Shown in pieces: positions 7,901-15,191 of a stretch of DNA of 64,000 nucleotides. The DNA is from Pseudopedobacter sp038243635. Lineage in GTDB: Bacteria; Bacteroidota; Bacteroidia; Sphingobacteriales; Sphingobacteriaceae. The first letter of the stretch is position 1; every line of letters begins with the position of its first letter. The notes beneath the pieces are model-generated. The model saw nothing but the letters and a program-made list of their open reading frames with translations. It was not told where the DNA came from and made no database searches. A program made the position numbers and the translations under genes. Where the stretch lies: positions 62,001 through 126,000 of the forward strand of contig JBBSQW010000006.1 of the NCBI GenBank assembly GCA_038243635.1, written 5' to 3'.

Positions 7901-10790
7901 TTTCAAAAAGGCTTTTCCATAGACTATTTCTATTGTTGCCGTGTTCCGATAAACCAATGACCTGTGACAGCACTTGCTCCAGCGAATCAATCTCGAGCAT
8001 GCTAGCTGGAAAATCTTTAACATTCAATAGTATTTCGGTAATTTCAACCAAAGCATCTTCCTCTTTTGCCAGATGGATCTTGTCTGTCAAATTCAGTTTT
8101 TCAGCGACTGCATAAATGTTTTTTTCATTAGCTGTTAATAGTTCTTTTAGTTTTTCGATGTTTTGTTGTGCATCCTGTTTAATTTGAGACGAATAACTCG
8201 TGATATTAATCAGATGTAGCGGATGATCGTTTGGCTGACCGATAATTTTACCAACCGCACTTATCTCGCTCACAATATCTTCCCAAATAATTAGCTGACT
8301 GGGCGTTAGATCATCGACAACAGACCTAGGAAAATATACTTTGTCCTCTGATTTTGGCAATAAACTATAGCCATTAATCAAATCGAAAAGAGAATAGCCA
8401 AAGGGATATTTGCGGTGTAGAGACTCTACATAAACATTGAGTTCATTTCTCAATTCAAACAATCTGTCCGCTTCTGAGTTAAAATTTTCTGGAGATGCAG
8501 TGCCGATTACCTCAGTTGCAACTTCTAATTGCTCGAGGACTTCTGACTTTTTTGACTTATTAGAATGCAATTCTAAACAAAACGTACCAATCCCTATGGC
8601 TTTCAGTTTATCATATACAACATCAAGCGCTACTTTCTTTGAAGCGACAAAAAGAACTTTTTTACCCGCATAAAGTGCATTGGCGATAATATTTGTAATC
8701 GTTTGTGATTTGCCAGTCCCTGGAGGGCCGTGTAGCACAAAGCTTTTACCTTGGGCGGAAGAAATAATGGCTTGCAACTGAGATGAATCTGTACTGATAG
8801 GAAGTGCAACATCTTTAGGGTGCAAAATGGCGTCAGAGATTTCTGTTAAAGTAGCATTTTCTTCAGGTTGCCATTCCAGTTTACCCGAAACAAGACTTGC
8901 CACAACTTTATTGCGGCATAATTTATCAGCATTGTTATGAATATCGTTCCAAAGCACAAACTTGCTGAAAGAAAAAGTGCCTAAAAGCGCCTGTTCTTCA
9001 ATATCCCAACGCGATTTTCCCATAATAGCCTGCCTCATAATATTGAACACGGCTTTTACATCTACACCAACTTCATCTGCCGGCAACGTTTCTAATCCGC
9101 CTATGGTTATTCCAAAATCCTGACGAATCATTTCAAGAAGCGTGATATTCATGATGGTTTCTTCTTGTCGACTTTTGATTGTAAAAGCCTTTTGTGCAGA
9201 TTTACGAGTGATTTCGACAGGGAGCAATAGAATTGGAGCGTATCGAGGTCTTTCGCTCGCCTCGGTTTCGTACCACTTTAGCATTCCAAGTCCTATAAAC
9301 AAAGTGTTTGCACCATTTTCACTTATAGATAATTTTGATGAACGATAAAGGTGTGTTAAACTATGGTTGAGTTCGTTTTCGGAAAGAAAAGTTCTGATGC
9401 GCTTTTGTGAAAGTTCATGCTGCACCAAATCCGAGATAGGATCTGTGTGATGGATGCCTTGATAAACCCCTGCATCCCGCAACGGGCTATCCCAGTCTAA
9501 GGGTTTTGCAAGTACCTGAAATTCCTCGCCATTTGCAATAGAATCTTCCAGTTTGCCACTATTTATCGTGATAAATTGTATAACACTTTTGGTTAGCCTA
9601 ATGTTAAGTAAGCTATTTCTTAGCGTAAGATCAAGTAACTTTCTCTCCCAAATTCTTTGCTTAGTAACATCTATTTTTTCGATGTGAACAAGCTTTTCGC
9701 TGATGTAAACATCTTCGGGAAGAATATTTTCTCTGGTATTTTCAATCTCTTGTTTAATTATAAATCCAGTGGAAGTAGGTACTCTTAGCGGAAGTGGACG
9801 AATGCCACCGAATCTTGTTCGTTTAACATCTATAAACAGCACAAAATCGTCAGTATTTAAAAGTTTCTGGTTTGCAGAACCTACAGCGCTGTCAAACGAG
9901 TTGGGTTGTCCGCTATTCATACAAGTTGCCTCAACCAAGGCAATTTCATTGATTCCTTCGGCTGTTCTTTTAGACAGCAATGAAGGATCATCATTAACAG
10001 AGTCTGCAAAAGACTCATCAATTAGCCAAGCTCCCGCAAAAGCATGACCTTTAATTATGATTATCAACGGGTGGATGCCAACAGCTTCCAAACAAGCCGC
10101 GTATAATAAAGAGAGATCCAAGCAATTACCTAGTTTATTAGCAAGAATTGAATCCGACAGCCTAACCCGCTGGCCACTCTCCTCAAAACTTGCAGGTACA
10201 GAGCAATAAACAATTTTAAACTCGGAAATGGCTTCATAAATAGCGGCCATCTGTTTTCTCACTCTGTTTGGGTTTCTACTCTGGTATTCGTCGAAAGAAG
10301 GGCTCCCCGTCCATTTTTCTAAGAGCGAGGATGCTCGCAGAATAATTTTAGGAATCTCAGGATGATTGGGCGTGACGAAGGCGCAAACCATTTCTGGTAG
10401 CACTGTTATCCCTGGCCATTGATCAAACGCTAGAAGATTTACTGGGAAATGCTCAACGTACTTAACAGCACCATCTACGATAACTTTTATAATTAATTGG
10501 CCTGTTAAGCTTTCTGTAAGTTCAGCAAGAAACGTGAAAGACAAACTTAGGGGAATAGTTTTAAGCTGAAAAATCTCACCCTTGCTGATACATTCAATTC
10601 TTTTTTTCCAAGTTACTGAGAATTCTGGCTCACTCGTAATTTCAATCTCCACATTATGCCAGTTCTCCTCTGTATTATTTGTCAAAAGAAATTCCCTAAT
10701 AATAGGGACATGGTTTTGTTGTAGAGCAAAGTTGATTGATGGAGTAAGAACAAGATTAATTGTTTTTTCTAACTCGGGCGCTGTTTCCAT
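4920..10790 (-). CDS. Giant DUF4011-helicase-nuclease-DUF3320 protein, Hhe-like anti-phage candidate
   Basis: This 1956-residue protein has in order: an Ig-like beta domain (about 1-130); a transglutaminase-like domain with Cys in LGNCLDLS (about 221), His in GHAFAGAWLID (about 248) and Asp (about 255); DUF4011 (from about 380, RKLLDLTLRNSLLN); an SF1 helicase with Walker A GPPGTGKS (about 688), Walker B VIFDEAS (about 1325), VVGDPKQMPPT (about 1352), VQGDERDIILFS (about 1522) and NVAVSRAR (about 1560); a Vsr/DUF559-like nuclease (about 1618-1706); and DUF3320 (about 1880-1950). About 580 mostly helical residues separate Walker A from Walker B. This order matches the Hhe defence protein (DUF4011-helicase-Vsr-DUF3320). 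In the nuclease, the usual ECDG reads LTDG and the usual YH reads YQ, from memory of the family. It stands alone, with no defence partner nearby. Confidence 0.85.
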   Translation of the reverse strand: METAPELEKTINLVLTPSINFALQQNHVPIIREFLLTNNTEENWHNVEIEITSEPEFSVTWKKRIECISKGEIFQLKTIPLSLSFTFLAELTESLTGQLIIKVIVDGAVKYVEHFPVNLLAFDQWPGITVLPEMVCAFVTPNHPEIPKIILRASSLLEKWTGSPSFDEYQSRNPNRVRKQMAAIYEAISEFKIVYCSVPASFEESGQRVRLSDSILANKLGNCLDLSLLYAACLEAVGIHPLIIIIKGHAFAGAWLIDESFADSVNDDPSLLSKRTAEGINEIALVEATCMNSGQPNSFDSAVGSANQKLLNTDDFVLFIDVKRTRFGGIRPLPLRVPTSTGFIIKQEIENTRENILPEDVYISEKLVHIEKIDVTKQRIWERKLLDLTLRNSLLNIRLTKSVIQFITINSGKLEDSIANGEEFQVLAKPLDWDSPLRDAGVYQGIHHTDPISDLVQHELSQKRIRTFLSENELNHSLTHLYRSSKLSISENGANTLFIGLGMLKWYETEASERPRYAPILLLPVEITRKSAQKAFTIKSRQEETIMNITLLEMIRQDFGITIGGLETLPADEVGVDVKAVFNIMRQAIMGKSRWDIEEQALLGTFSFSKFVLWNDIHNNADKLCRNKVVASLVSGKLEWQPEENATLTEISDAILHPKDVALPISTDSSQLQAIISSAQGKSFVLHGPPGTGKSQTITNIIANALYAGKKVLFVASKKVALDVVYDKLKAIGIGTFCLELHSNKSKKSEVLEQLEVATEVIGTASPENFNSEADRLFELRNELNVYVESLHRKYPFGYSLFDLINGYSLLPKSEDKVYFPRSVVDDLTPSQLIIWEDIVSEISAVGKIIGQPNDHPLHLINITSYSSQIKQDAQQNIEKLKELLTANEKNIYAVAEKLNLTDKIHLAKEEDALVEITEILLNVKDFPASMLEIDSLEQVLSQVIGLSEHGNNRNSLWKSLFESFDKEILQFPATHSLRDWNMAEDKWFLMKWLDQSKIVKSLKKLSNGAKIEKESIENTLQKIIEYQEEQQVIDNAEFLPQVLGFLWKSGEPDWAMLKAISENIIKLNKAIISITGISEIKQWRLSFSTKLSEGSQSYSLDNKHAFLNFIDVKKQIAEVELEIENLLNVNFGVLKESVPTWTKYLLSETTNWLNHISELKDWFNWVEIKNKAINAQLQPLIDAYESGAVKTEEVILQFKKGFFKSGAEYIIEKNPNLAVFNGELFSEKIKKFSELSSRFEELTKKELYAKLASKIPSFTQEASQSSEIGFLQKTIRNNGRAISIRKIFDSIPNLLPRLTPCMLMSPISVAQYFDADSAKFDLVIFDEASQMPTCEAIGAIARATNVIVVGDPKQMPPTNFFSSNNIDEENIDKEDLESILDDCLALSMPSQHLLWHYRSKHESLIAFSNSKYYENKLLTFPSTDDIVSKVQFMPVKGFYDKGKTKQNRAEADAIVSEVVSILSDPNLSDKSIGIVTFSSVQQTLIEDLLTDVYRLRPDLEAIALESKEPIFIKNLENVQGDERDIILFSIGYGPDQNGNVSHNFGPINREGGWRRLNVAVSRARYEMKVFSTLTSDRIDLNRAGSEGVAGLKAFLAYAEKGRIALPIRTKFSAEDSDSFENVIAKEIRSYGYEVHTNVGCSDYKIDIAIIDKQNPSAYILGILTDGKNYQNSKTLKDREITQVSVLKMLGWNIHKIWSTEWWEKSDKVLSGVINAIKLAEEHKNKPAEKPEIFIAVAPTNEELNVTALPLNVEEEVKSEIDIPQNGLTDNVYQLTQLDKVNNNYPDEFYHFSNVDLISKQINQVLITEAPISKNLLCKRVLNAWDISRLGSKISQHFDSIFKQLDIKTIEVDGTDFFWNVNQKPSDYTIFRIPDSDTNKRDADDLPPDEVANGVKKILKNQISLPEVDLIRETAKLFGYARIGINVETKMKSGIQIAISHKHVKESGGRVVIIEE

Positions 10791-10888
10791 AAAGATAAAT
10801 ATATTTAAAATAACGAAACCGAAGGAGATATTAATATAATTTTTTTATAAACTTATTCTTTCATAGGGGAATGTAATTTACAAAAAGA

Positions 10889-10918
10889 AAAGCCCCACAA
10901 CAAACGTTGCAGGGCTTT
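10889..10918 (-). terminator. Intrinsic terminator after nrdJ
   Basis: AAAGCCC (10889-10895) pairs with GGGCTTT (10912-10918), with inner CAAC/GTTG. On the minus strand the stem is followed by a T-rich tract. It lies 35 bp past the nrdJ stop and upstream of the helicase gene, which should isolate the two. Confidence 0.85.
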
Positions 10919-10952
10919 AAACTTTTAACTTTCTACTTAAAACTTATCAAAC

Positions 10953-13900
10953 TTAAGAACATCCCATCGAAGTTCCACAATTCAAACACTTGTAACAAGT
11001 ACCAGAGCGGATGGTGGTATGGCCACAACTGCTACAAGCAGGAGCATCTGACTGTGCACCCATTGACAAATCAAAAGACTGACCTTTCGCACTTGCTTGT
11101 GCTGAGGTAGCTGTTTCTTTAACTTGCGCTGGCGTGTAAATATTAGTAGCATCAGTATTTACATCGCTGTCCTGCATCGTTGGGTTATCAGTAACTACAT
11201 TTTGTTCTGTAATTACGTGTACCAAATCCGTACGGTTTAGGTAATCATAACCTAACATTCTGAAGATATAATCGATGATAGAAGTTGCTGATTTAATGTT
11301 TGCATGACCTGCAACCATTCCTGCTGGCTCAAAACGAGTGAAAGTGAATTTCTCTACGTATTCTTCCAAAGGCACTCCATATTGTAAACCAACCGATACT
11401 GCAATTGCAAAACAGTTCATCAACGAACGGAAAGTTGCACCTTCTTTGTGCATATCCACAAAAATTTCTCCTAAAGTTCCGTCACCGTATTCTCCTGTTC
11501 TAACAAAAACAGTTTGTCCGTCAATACTTGCTTTTTGAGTATAACCTCTACGTTTTGCAGGCATCACTTTCTTTTGTACAACTCTTGAAAGCTGACGCAT
11601 AAAGTTGGTGTCTTCTGAACGTTGTAGAATTGCTGTTGCTGCTTCTAAAACTTGTTCTGGCGTTAAGTCACTTAATTTTAATTCGCCTGCTTTACCCAGT
11701 ACATCTTCAACCGTGTCAATTTTCTCTTCTTTGGTATCAGATTTTGTAGATAATGGTTGAGATAATTTACAACCATCGCGGTAAAGTGCGTTAGCTTTTA
11801 AGCCTAAGCTCCAAGATAGTTCGTAGCTTTCTTTAATTTCTTCAACCTTAGCTTCATTTGGTAAGTTGATCGTTTTAGAAATTGCTCCCGAAAGGAAAGG
11901 CTGTGCTGCCGACATCATTTTAATGTGGCCATGAGCATGAATGTATCTTACGCCTTTTGCTCCGTTTTTATTTGCACAATCAAAAATTGGATAATGCTCT
12001 TCTTTTAAATAAGGTGCACCCTCAATCGTCATTGTTCCGCAGATGAATTCATTTGCTTCTGCAATTTGGGTACGAGTAAAACCTAAAGATTTTAATATGT
12101 TAAAGTCTGGCGCATTGTACTGCTCGGCTTTAAAGCCTAAACGGTGTAAACAATCTTCGCCTAAAGTCCATACGTTAAATGCGAAACCAATTTCAAAGGC
12201 AGAAACAATTGCTTTGTCTAATCTTTCTAAATCAGCGTCAGTAAAACCTTTTGCTCTTAAGCTATCTGGATTAACGTGAGGTGCATTTTTGATGGTTGCT
12301 GAACCTTTTGCGTAGTTAACGATGGTTGTGATTTCTTCTTCGTTATACTTTAAATTTCTTAAAGCTGCAGGAACTGCTTGGTTGATGATTTTGAAATAAC
12401 CACCACCAGATAGTTTCTTGAATTTCACCAAAGCAAAATCAGGTTCGATACCCGTTGTGTCGCAATCCATCACTAAACCAATAGTTCCAGTTGGTGCAAT
12501 TACAGTAGTTTGAGCGTTACGATATCCGTATTTCTCACCCATTTCAACTGCTTTATCCCACGCATTGCAAGCCGCTGATAATAAATAATCAGGACAAGTT
12601 TTTTGGTCAATTCCTGGAGGCGCAATTTCTAAACCTTCGTAATTATCTGTAGCGTTGTAAGCTGCATATCTGTGGTTACGCATGACACGTAACATGTTTT
12701 CTTTGTTATCTTGGTATCTGTTGAAAGTGCCTAACTCTCTAGCCATTTCAGCCGAAGTAGCATAAGAAACACCAGTCATAATTGCAGTAATTGCACCACC
12801 AATTGCTCTAGCTTTATCGCTATCGTAAGGAATGCCGGCAACCATTAACATGGAACCTAAGTTGGCATAACCTAAACCTAAAGTCCGGTAATCGTAAGAT
12901 AACTGTGCGACTTCTTTTGATGGGAATTGCGCCATCAAAACAGAAATTTCTAATACTGTAGTCCAGATACGAGAAGTATGCTCAAAACCTTTAACATCAA
13001 AAATTAATGTTTTTAAATCGAAGAAATGACGCAGGTTAATAGATGCTAAGTTACACGCCGTATTGTCTAAGAACATGTACTCGCTACAAGGGTTAGAAGC
13101 ATTAATTCTTCCACCTTCTGGGCAAGTATGCCATTCGTTAATTGTAGTGTCAAACTGAACACCAGGATCTGCACAAGCCCAAGCAGCAAATGCGATATCG
13201 TCCCAAAGTTTGTTTGCATCAATGGTTTTCATTCTGCGGCCGTCTGAACGAGCGGTTAAATCCCAACCTTTTCCTTCTTTCATTGCATTAAAGAAAGTAT
13301 TTGGAATACGAACCGAGTTGTTAGAATTTTGTCCGGAAACGGTGCGGTAAGCTTCGCCTTCATAATCAGAAGCGTAACCTGCGGCAATTAACGCAGCAAC
13401 TTTTTTCTCTTCTTCAACTTTCCAGCTTACAAAACTTTCAATTTCTGGGTGGTCTAAATCCAAACAAACCATTTTGGCTGCTCTTCTTGTAGTTCCACCT
13501 GATTTGATTGCTCCAGCAGCTCTATCTCCAATTTTTAAGAAAGACATTAAGCCAGAAGAATAACCTCCACCACTTAATTTTTCGCTTTCTCCTCTAATTT
13601 TTGAGAAATTGGTTCCAACGCCAGAACCGTATTTAAAAATACGAGCCTCACGAACCCAAAGATCCATAATACCACCTTCGTTTACTAAATCATCTTCTAC
13701 AGATAAAATAAAGCAAGCGTGTGGTTGTGGGCGCTCGTAAGCTGAAGTTGATTTTTCTAAATTCTCTGTAATTGGGTCTACATAATAGTGACCTTGTGGA
13801 CCACCGGTAATTCCGTAAGAAGAATGTAAACCTGTATTGAACCATTGTGGCGAGTTTGGCGCTGCCAATTGACCAACAATTGTGTAAACTAATTCGTCGT

Positions 13901-14261
13901 AAAAAATTTCCGCGTCTTTGGTTGTTGCAAAATAGCCATAACGCTCGCCCCAAACTTTCCAGCAGTTTACCAAACGGTGAGCCACTTGCTTAATGCTGTT
14001 TTCAGAACCTGTTGAACCATCTGCTTGTGGAACACCAGCTTTTCTGAAATATTTTTGTGCTAAAATATCTGTAGCAACCTGAGACCAGCTGTGCGGAACT
14101 TCTACATCGTTCATTTCAAAAACTGCGTCTCCAGAAGGATTTCTGATTACGGAAGATCTTCTGTCATAATCAAAAAGATCGTAAACACTTTTTCCTTCTT
14201 TACTAAAGTAACGCTCAAATTTGAGGCCTTTCGCAGATTTGTTTGTAGAAGCTTTTGCCAT
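10953..14261 (-). CDS. nrdJ: Adenosylcobalamin-dependent (class II) ribonucleotide reductase
   Basis: The 1102-residue enzyme reduces ribonucleotides to deoxyribonucleotides using a cobalamin radical, in the cytoplasm. Visible features are the N-terminal NSPQWFNTGL region, ACFILSVEDD with the first redox Cys, the KYGSGVGTNFSKIRG and GGYSSGLMSFLK segments, the active-site loop NPCSEYMFLDNTACNL (Asn, Cys and Glu of the radical site, then the partner Cys) and VIAPTGTIGLVMDCDTTGIE. The C-terminus is a four-cysteine zinc-ribbon tail (CSSCGHTTIRSGTCYKCLNC). Length fits the long B12-dependent forms. Reading from an ATG at 14261 gives a complete protein. An inverted pair of DnaA-box-like sites lies about 95-185 bp upstream. 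I looked for a cobalamin riboswitch in the leader and saw none. Confidence 0.95.
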   Translation of the reverse strand: MAKASTNKSAKGLKFERYFSKEGKSVYDLFDYDRRSSVIRNPSGDAVFEMNDVEVPHSWSQVATDILAQKYFRKAGVPQADGSTGSENSIKQVAHRLVNCWKVWGERYGYFATTKDAEIFYDELVYTIVGQLAAPNSPQWFNTGLHSSYGITGGPQGHYYVDPITENLEKSTSAYERPQPHACFILSVEDDLVNEGGIMDLWVREARIFKYGSGVGTNFSKIRGESEKLSGGGYSSGLMSFLKIGDRAAGAIKSGGTTRRAAKMVCLDLDHPEIESFVSWKVEEEKKVAALIAAGYASDYEGEAYRTVSGQNSNNSVRIPNTFFNAMKEGKGWDLTARSDGRRMKTIDANKLWDDIAFAAWACADPGVQFDTTINEWHTCPEGGRINASNPCSEYMFLDNTACNLASINLRHFFDLKTLIFDVKGFEHTSRIWTTVLEISVLMAQFPSKEVAQLSYDYRTLGLGYANLGSMLMVAGIPYDSDKARAIGGAITAIMTGVSYATSAEMARELGTFNRYQDNKENMLRVMRNHRYAAYNATDNYEGLEIAPPGIDQKTCPDYLLSAACNAWDKAVEMGEKYGYRNAQTTVIAPTGTIGLVMDCDTTGIEPDFALVKFKKLSGGGYFKIINQAVPAALRNLKYNEEEITTIVNYAKGSATIKNAPHVNPDSLRAKGFTDADLERLDKAIVSAFEIGFAFNVWTLGEDCLHRLGFKAEQYNAPDFNILKSLGFTRTQIAEANEFICGTMTIEGAPYLKEEHYPIFDCANKNGAKGVRYIHAHGHIKMMSAAQPFLSGAISKTINLPNEAKVEEIKESYELSWSLGLKANALYRDGCKLSQPLSTKSDTKEEKIDTVEDVLGKAGELKLSDLTPEQVLEAATAILQRSEDTNFMRQLSRVVQKKVMPAKRRGYTQKASIDGQTVFVRTGEYGDGTLGEIFVDMHKEGATFRSLMNCFAIAVSVGLQYGVPLEEYVEKFTFTRFEPAGMVAGHANIKSATSIIDYIFRMLGYDYLNRTDLVHVITEQNVVTDNPTMQDSDVNTDATNIYTPAQVKETATSAQASAKGQSFDLSMGAQSDAPACSSCGHTTIRSGTCYKCLNCGTSMGCS

Positions 14262-14355
14262 TACTGTTTTAATTTTATCGTTAAAGATTGTTGAACCAAA
14301 AAACTTTAGGGGTTTTTCCTCAAATTTATACTCCTTTGTGCTATAAAAGAATTCC

Positions 14356-14446
14356 AGTTTTCCACAAGCAAAATTTTAACATTGCCCTAGATTGAGCAAG
14401 CGTTTGTATTTGGTTGTTTCTGAACTGTTTAACGTTGTGGAAAACT
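14356..14446. promoter_or_regulatory. Inverted pair of DnaA-box-like sites upstream of nrdJ
   Basis: AGTTTTCCACAA (14356-14367) and its exact reverse complement TTGTGGAAAACT (14435-14446) flank 67 bp. Each contains TTTTCCACA, which fits the relaxed DnaA-box pattern TTWTNCACA. The position relative to nrdJ suggests regulation, but no binding is shown. Confidence 0.4.
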
Positions 14447-14642
14447 AAAAAAACATATAATTTGGGGCAATTTATTTAACCCAACGGAGGGTTAATTATG
14501 ACAATAATTTACCAAATTAAATATTGCTTTATTGAATAAAAATACAGCCTTGCTTTAAATCACTTGCGTTTACTTTTTAATAAGATTATTTAGGCATTCG
14601 GGTGGACTTTTTGTTGCTCCGAAAGAGTTCCTTTGGAACAAT

Positions 14643-14670
14643 TTTTTGTCCGCCAGCTGGCGGACAAAAA
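14643..14670. repeat. Perfect 28-bp palindrome in a hairpin repeat
   Basis: The two 14-bp arms meet at CCAG|CTGG and end in five T and five A. On the minus strand it is preceded by TTAGGGATTGCAGTG (ending at 14679), resembling the flank of the repeats at 15034 and 50420. Confidence 0.75.
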
Positions 14671-14769
14671 GGATTTTCACTGCAATCCCTAACGCAAGTT
14701 GATAGTCTTTTTGAGTTTTTTTTACATTAAAAGCCGAATTCGATTGATAGATTCAAAAAGATCAATAGG

Positions 14770-14821
14770 AATGGGCTTTAGCCCATTTATTAACGTGAGG
14801 TAATTTTGGCTTTAGCCGAAA
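14770..14821. repeat. Two adjacent GGCTTTAGCC palindromes
   Basis: AATGGGCTTTAGCCCATT (14770-14787) and TTTTGGCTTTAGCCGAAA (14804-14821) are separated by 16 bp and share the core GGCTTTAGCC. The arrangement resembles a REP doublet. Confidence 0.65.
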
Positions 14822-14900
14822 TCTATAAAATATTCGGTTAAAGTTAAGTGTTGGAATAAATTGCTTATAAACAATGTCTCAAGGTTGTTTTTCCTATGGT

Positions 14901-14957
14901 CGGTGTCATCACCGCACCACTAAAGTAGTATCGAGAGAAGCGGTATGGTGATAACAC
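14901..14957. repeat. Inverted repeat with GGTGT-ATCACC arms
   Basis: GGTGTCATCACC (14901-14912) pairs with GGTGATAACACC (14946-14957) with one mismatch, around a 33-bp loop. Its role is unknown; it looks like a dispersed repeat. Confidence 0.5.
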
Positions 14958-15033
14958 CAACGGCAAGTGGTTCGTATTATTGGTAGCCAGTTATTAAGTG
15001 CTTTGTTAATTTGTGCTGACTTAAGTACCTAGA

Positions 15034-15088
15034 CGGGATTGCAGCGGCAGCCCCGTAATGCTAATGGAGGGCTATAGCGGAAAGCCCG
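15034..15088. repeat. Dispersed hairpin repeat (GGGATTGnAGCGGCA ... AGCGGAAAGCCCG)
   Basis: The left flank GGGATTGCAGCGGCA and right flank AGCGGAAAGCCCG recur at 50420-50480 around a different core. The copy is non-coding and lies about 100 bp before purD. Confidence 0.7.
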
Positions 15089-15157
15089 ACTGACACTAAA
15101 AATGGAGGAGAAACCTGCTCTTCTAAAAAAAGAACTTATTTAAATAGCAATTACATT

Positions 15158-15187
15158 TTTGTTGTACATTATCTTATCCTATTTTTG
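15158..15187 (+). promoter_or_regulatory. Candidate purD promoter, leaderless arrangement
   Basis: TTTG (15158-15161), 18 bases, then TATTTTTG (15180-15187) fit the -33 and -7 elements of Bacteroidota. The purD ATG begins only five bases after the -7 box, so the transcript would have almost no 5' leader. Confidence 0.55.
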
Positions 15188-15191
15188 GAGC

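Larger units (their letters stand above)
14262..15191. other. Repeat-rich 0.9-kb gap between nrdJ and purD
   Basis: No gene is visible. In order the gap holds the inverted TTTTCCACA-containing pair (14356-14446), a TTAACCC/GGGTTAA hairpin (14476-14495), a 28-bp perfect palindrome (14643-14670) within a hairpin repeat, two GGCTTTAGCC palindromes (14770-14821), a GGTGT-ATCACC inverted repeat (14901-14957), another hairpin repeat (15034-15088) and the purD promoter. It is a landing zone for small dispersed repeats. Confidence 0.7.

Noticed and set aside
14262..14520. Cobalamin riboswitch before nrdJ
   Set aside because: I did not see the conserved B12-box or core sequence.
14262..15191. Possible replication origin
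   Set aside because: Only two DnaA-box-like sites were found, no AT-rich unwinding array or neighbouring origin genes.
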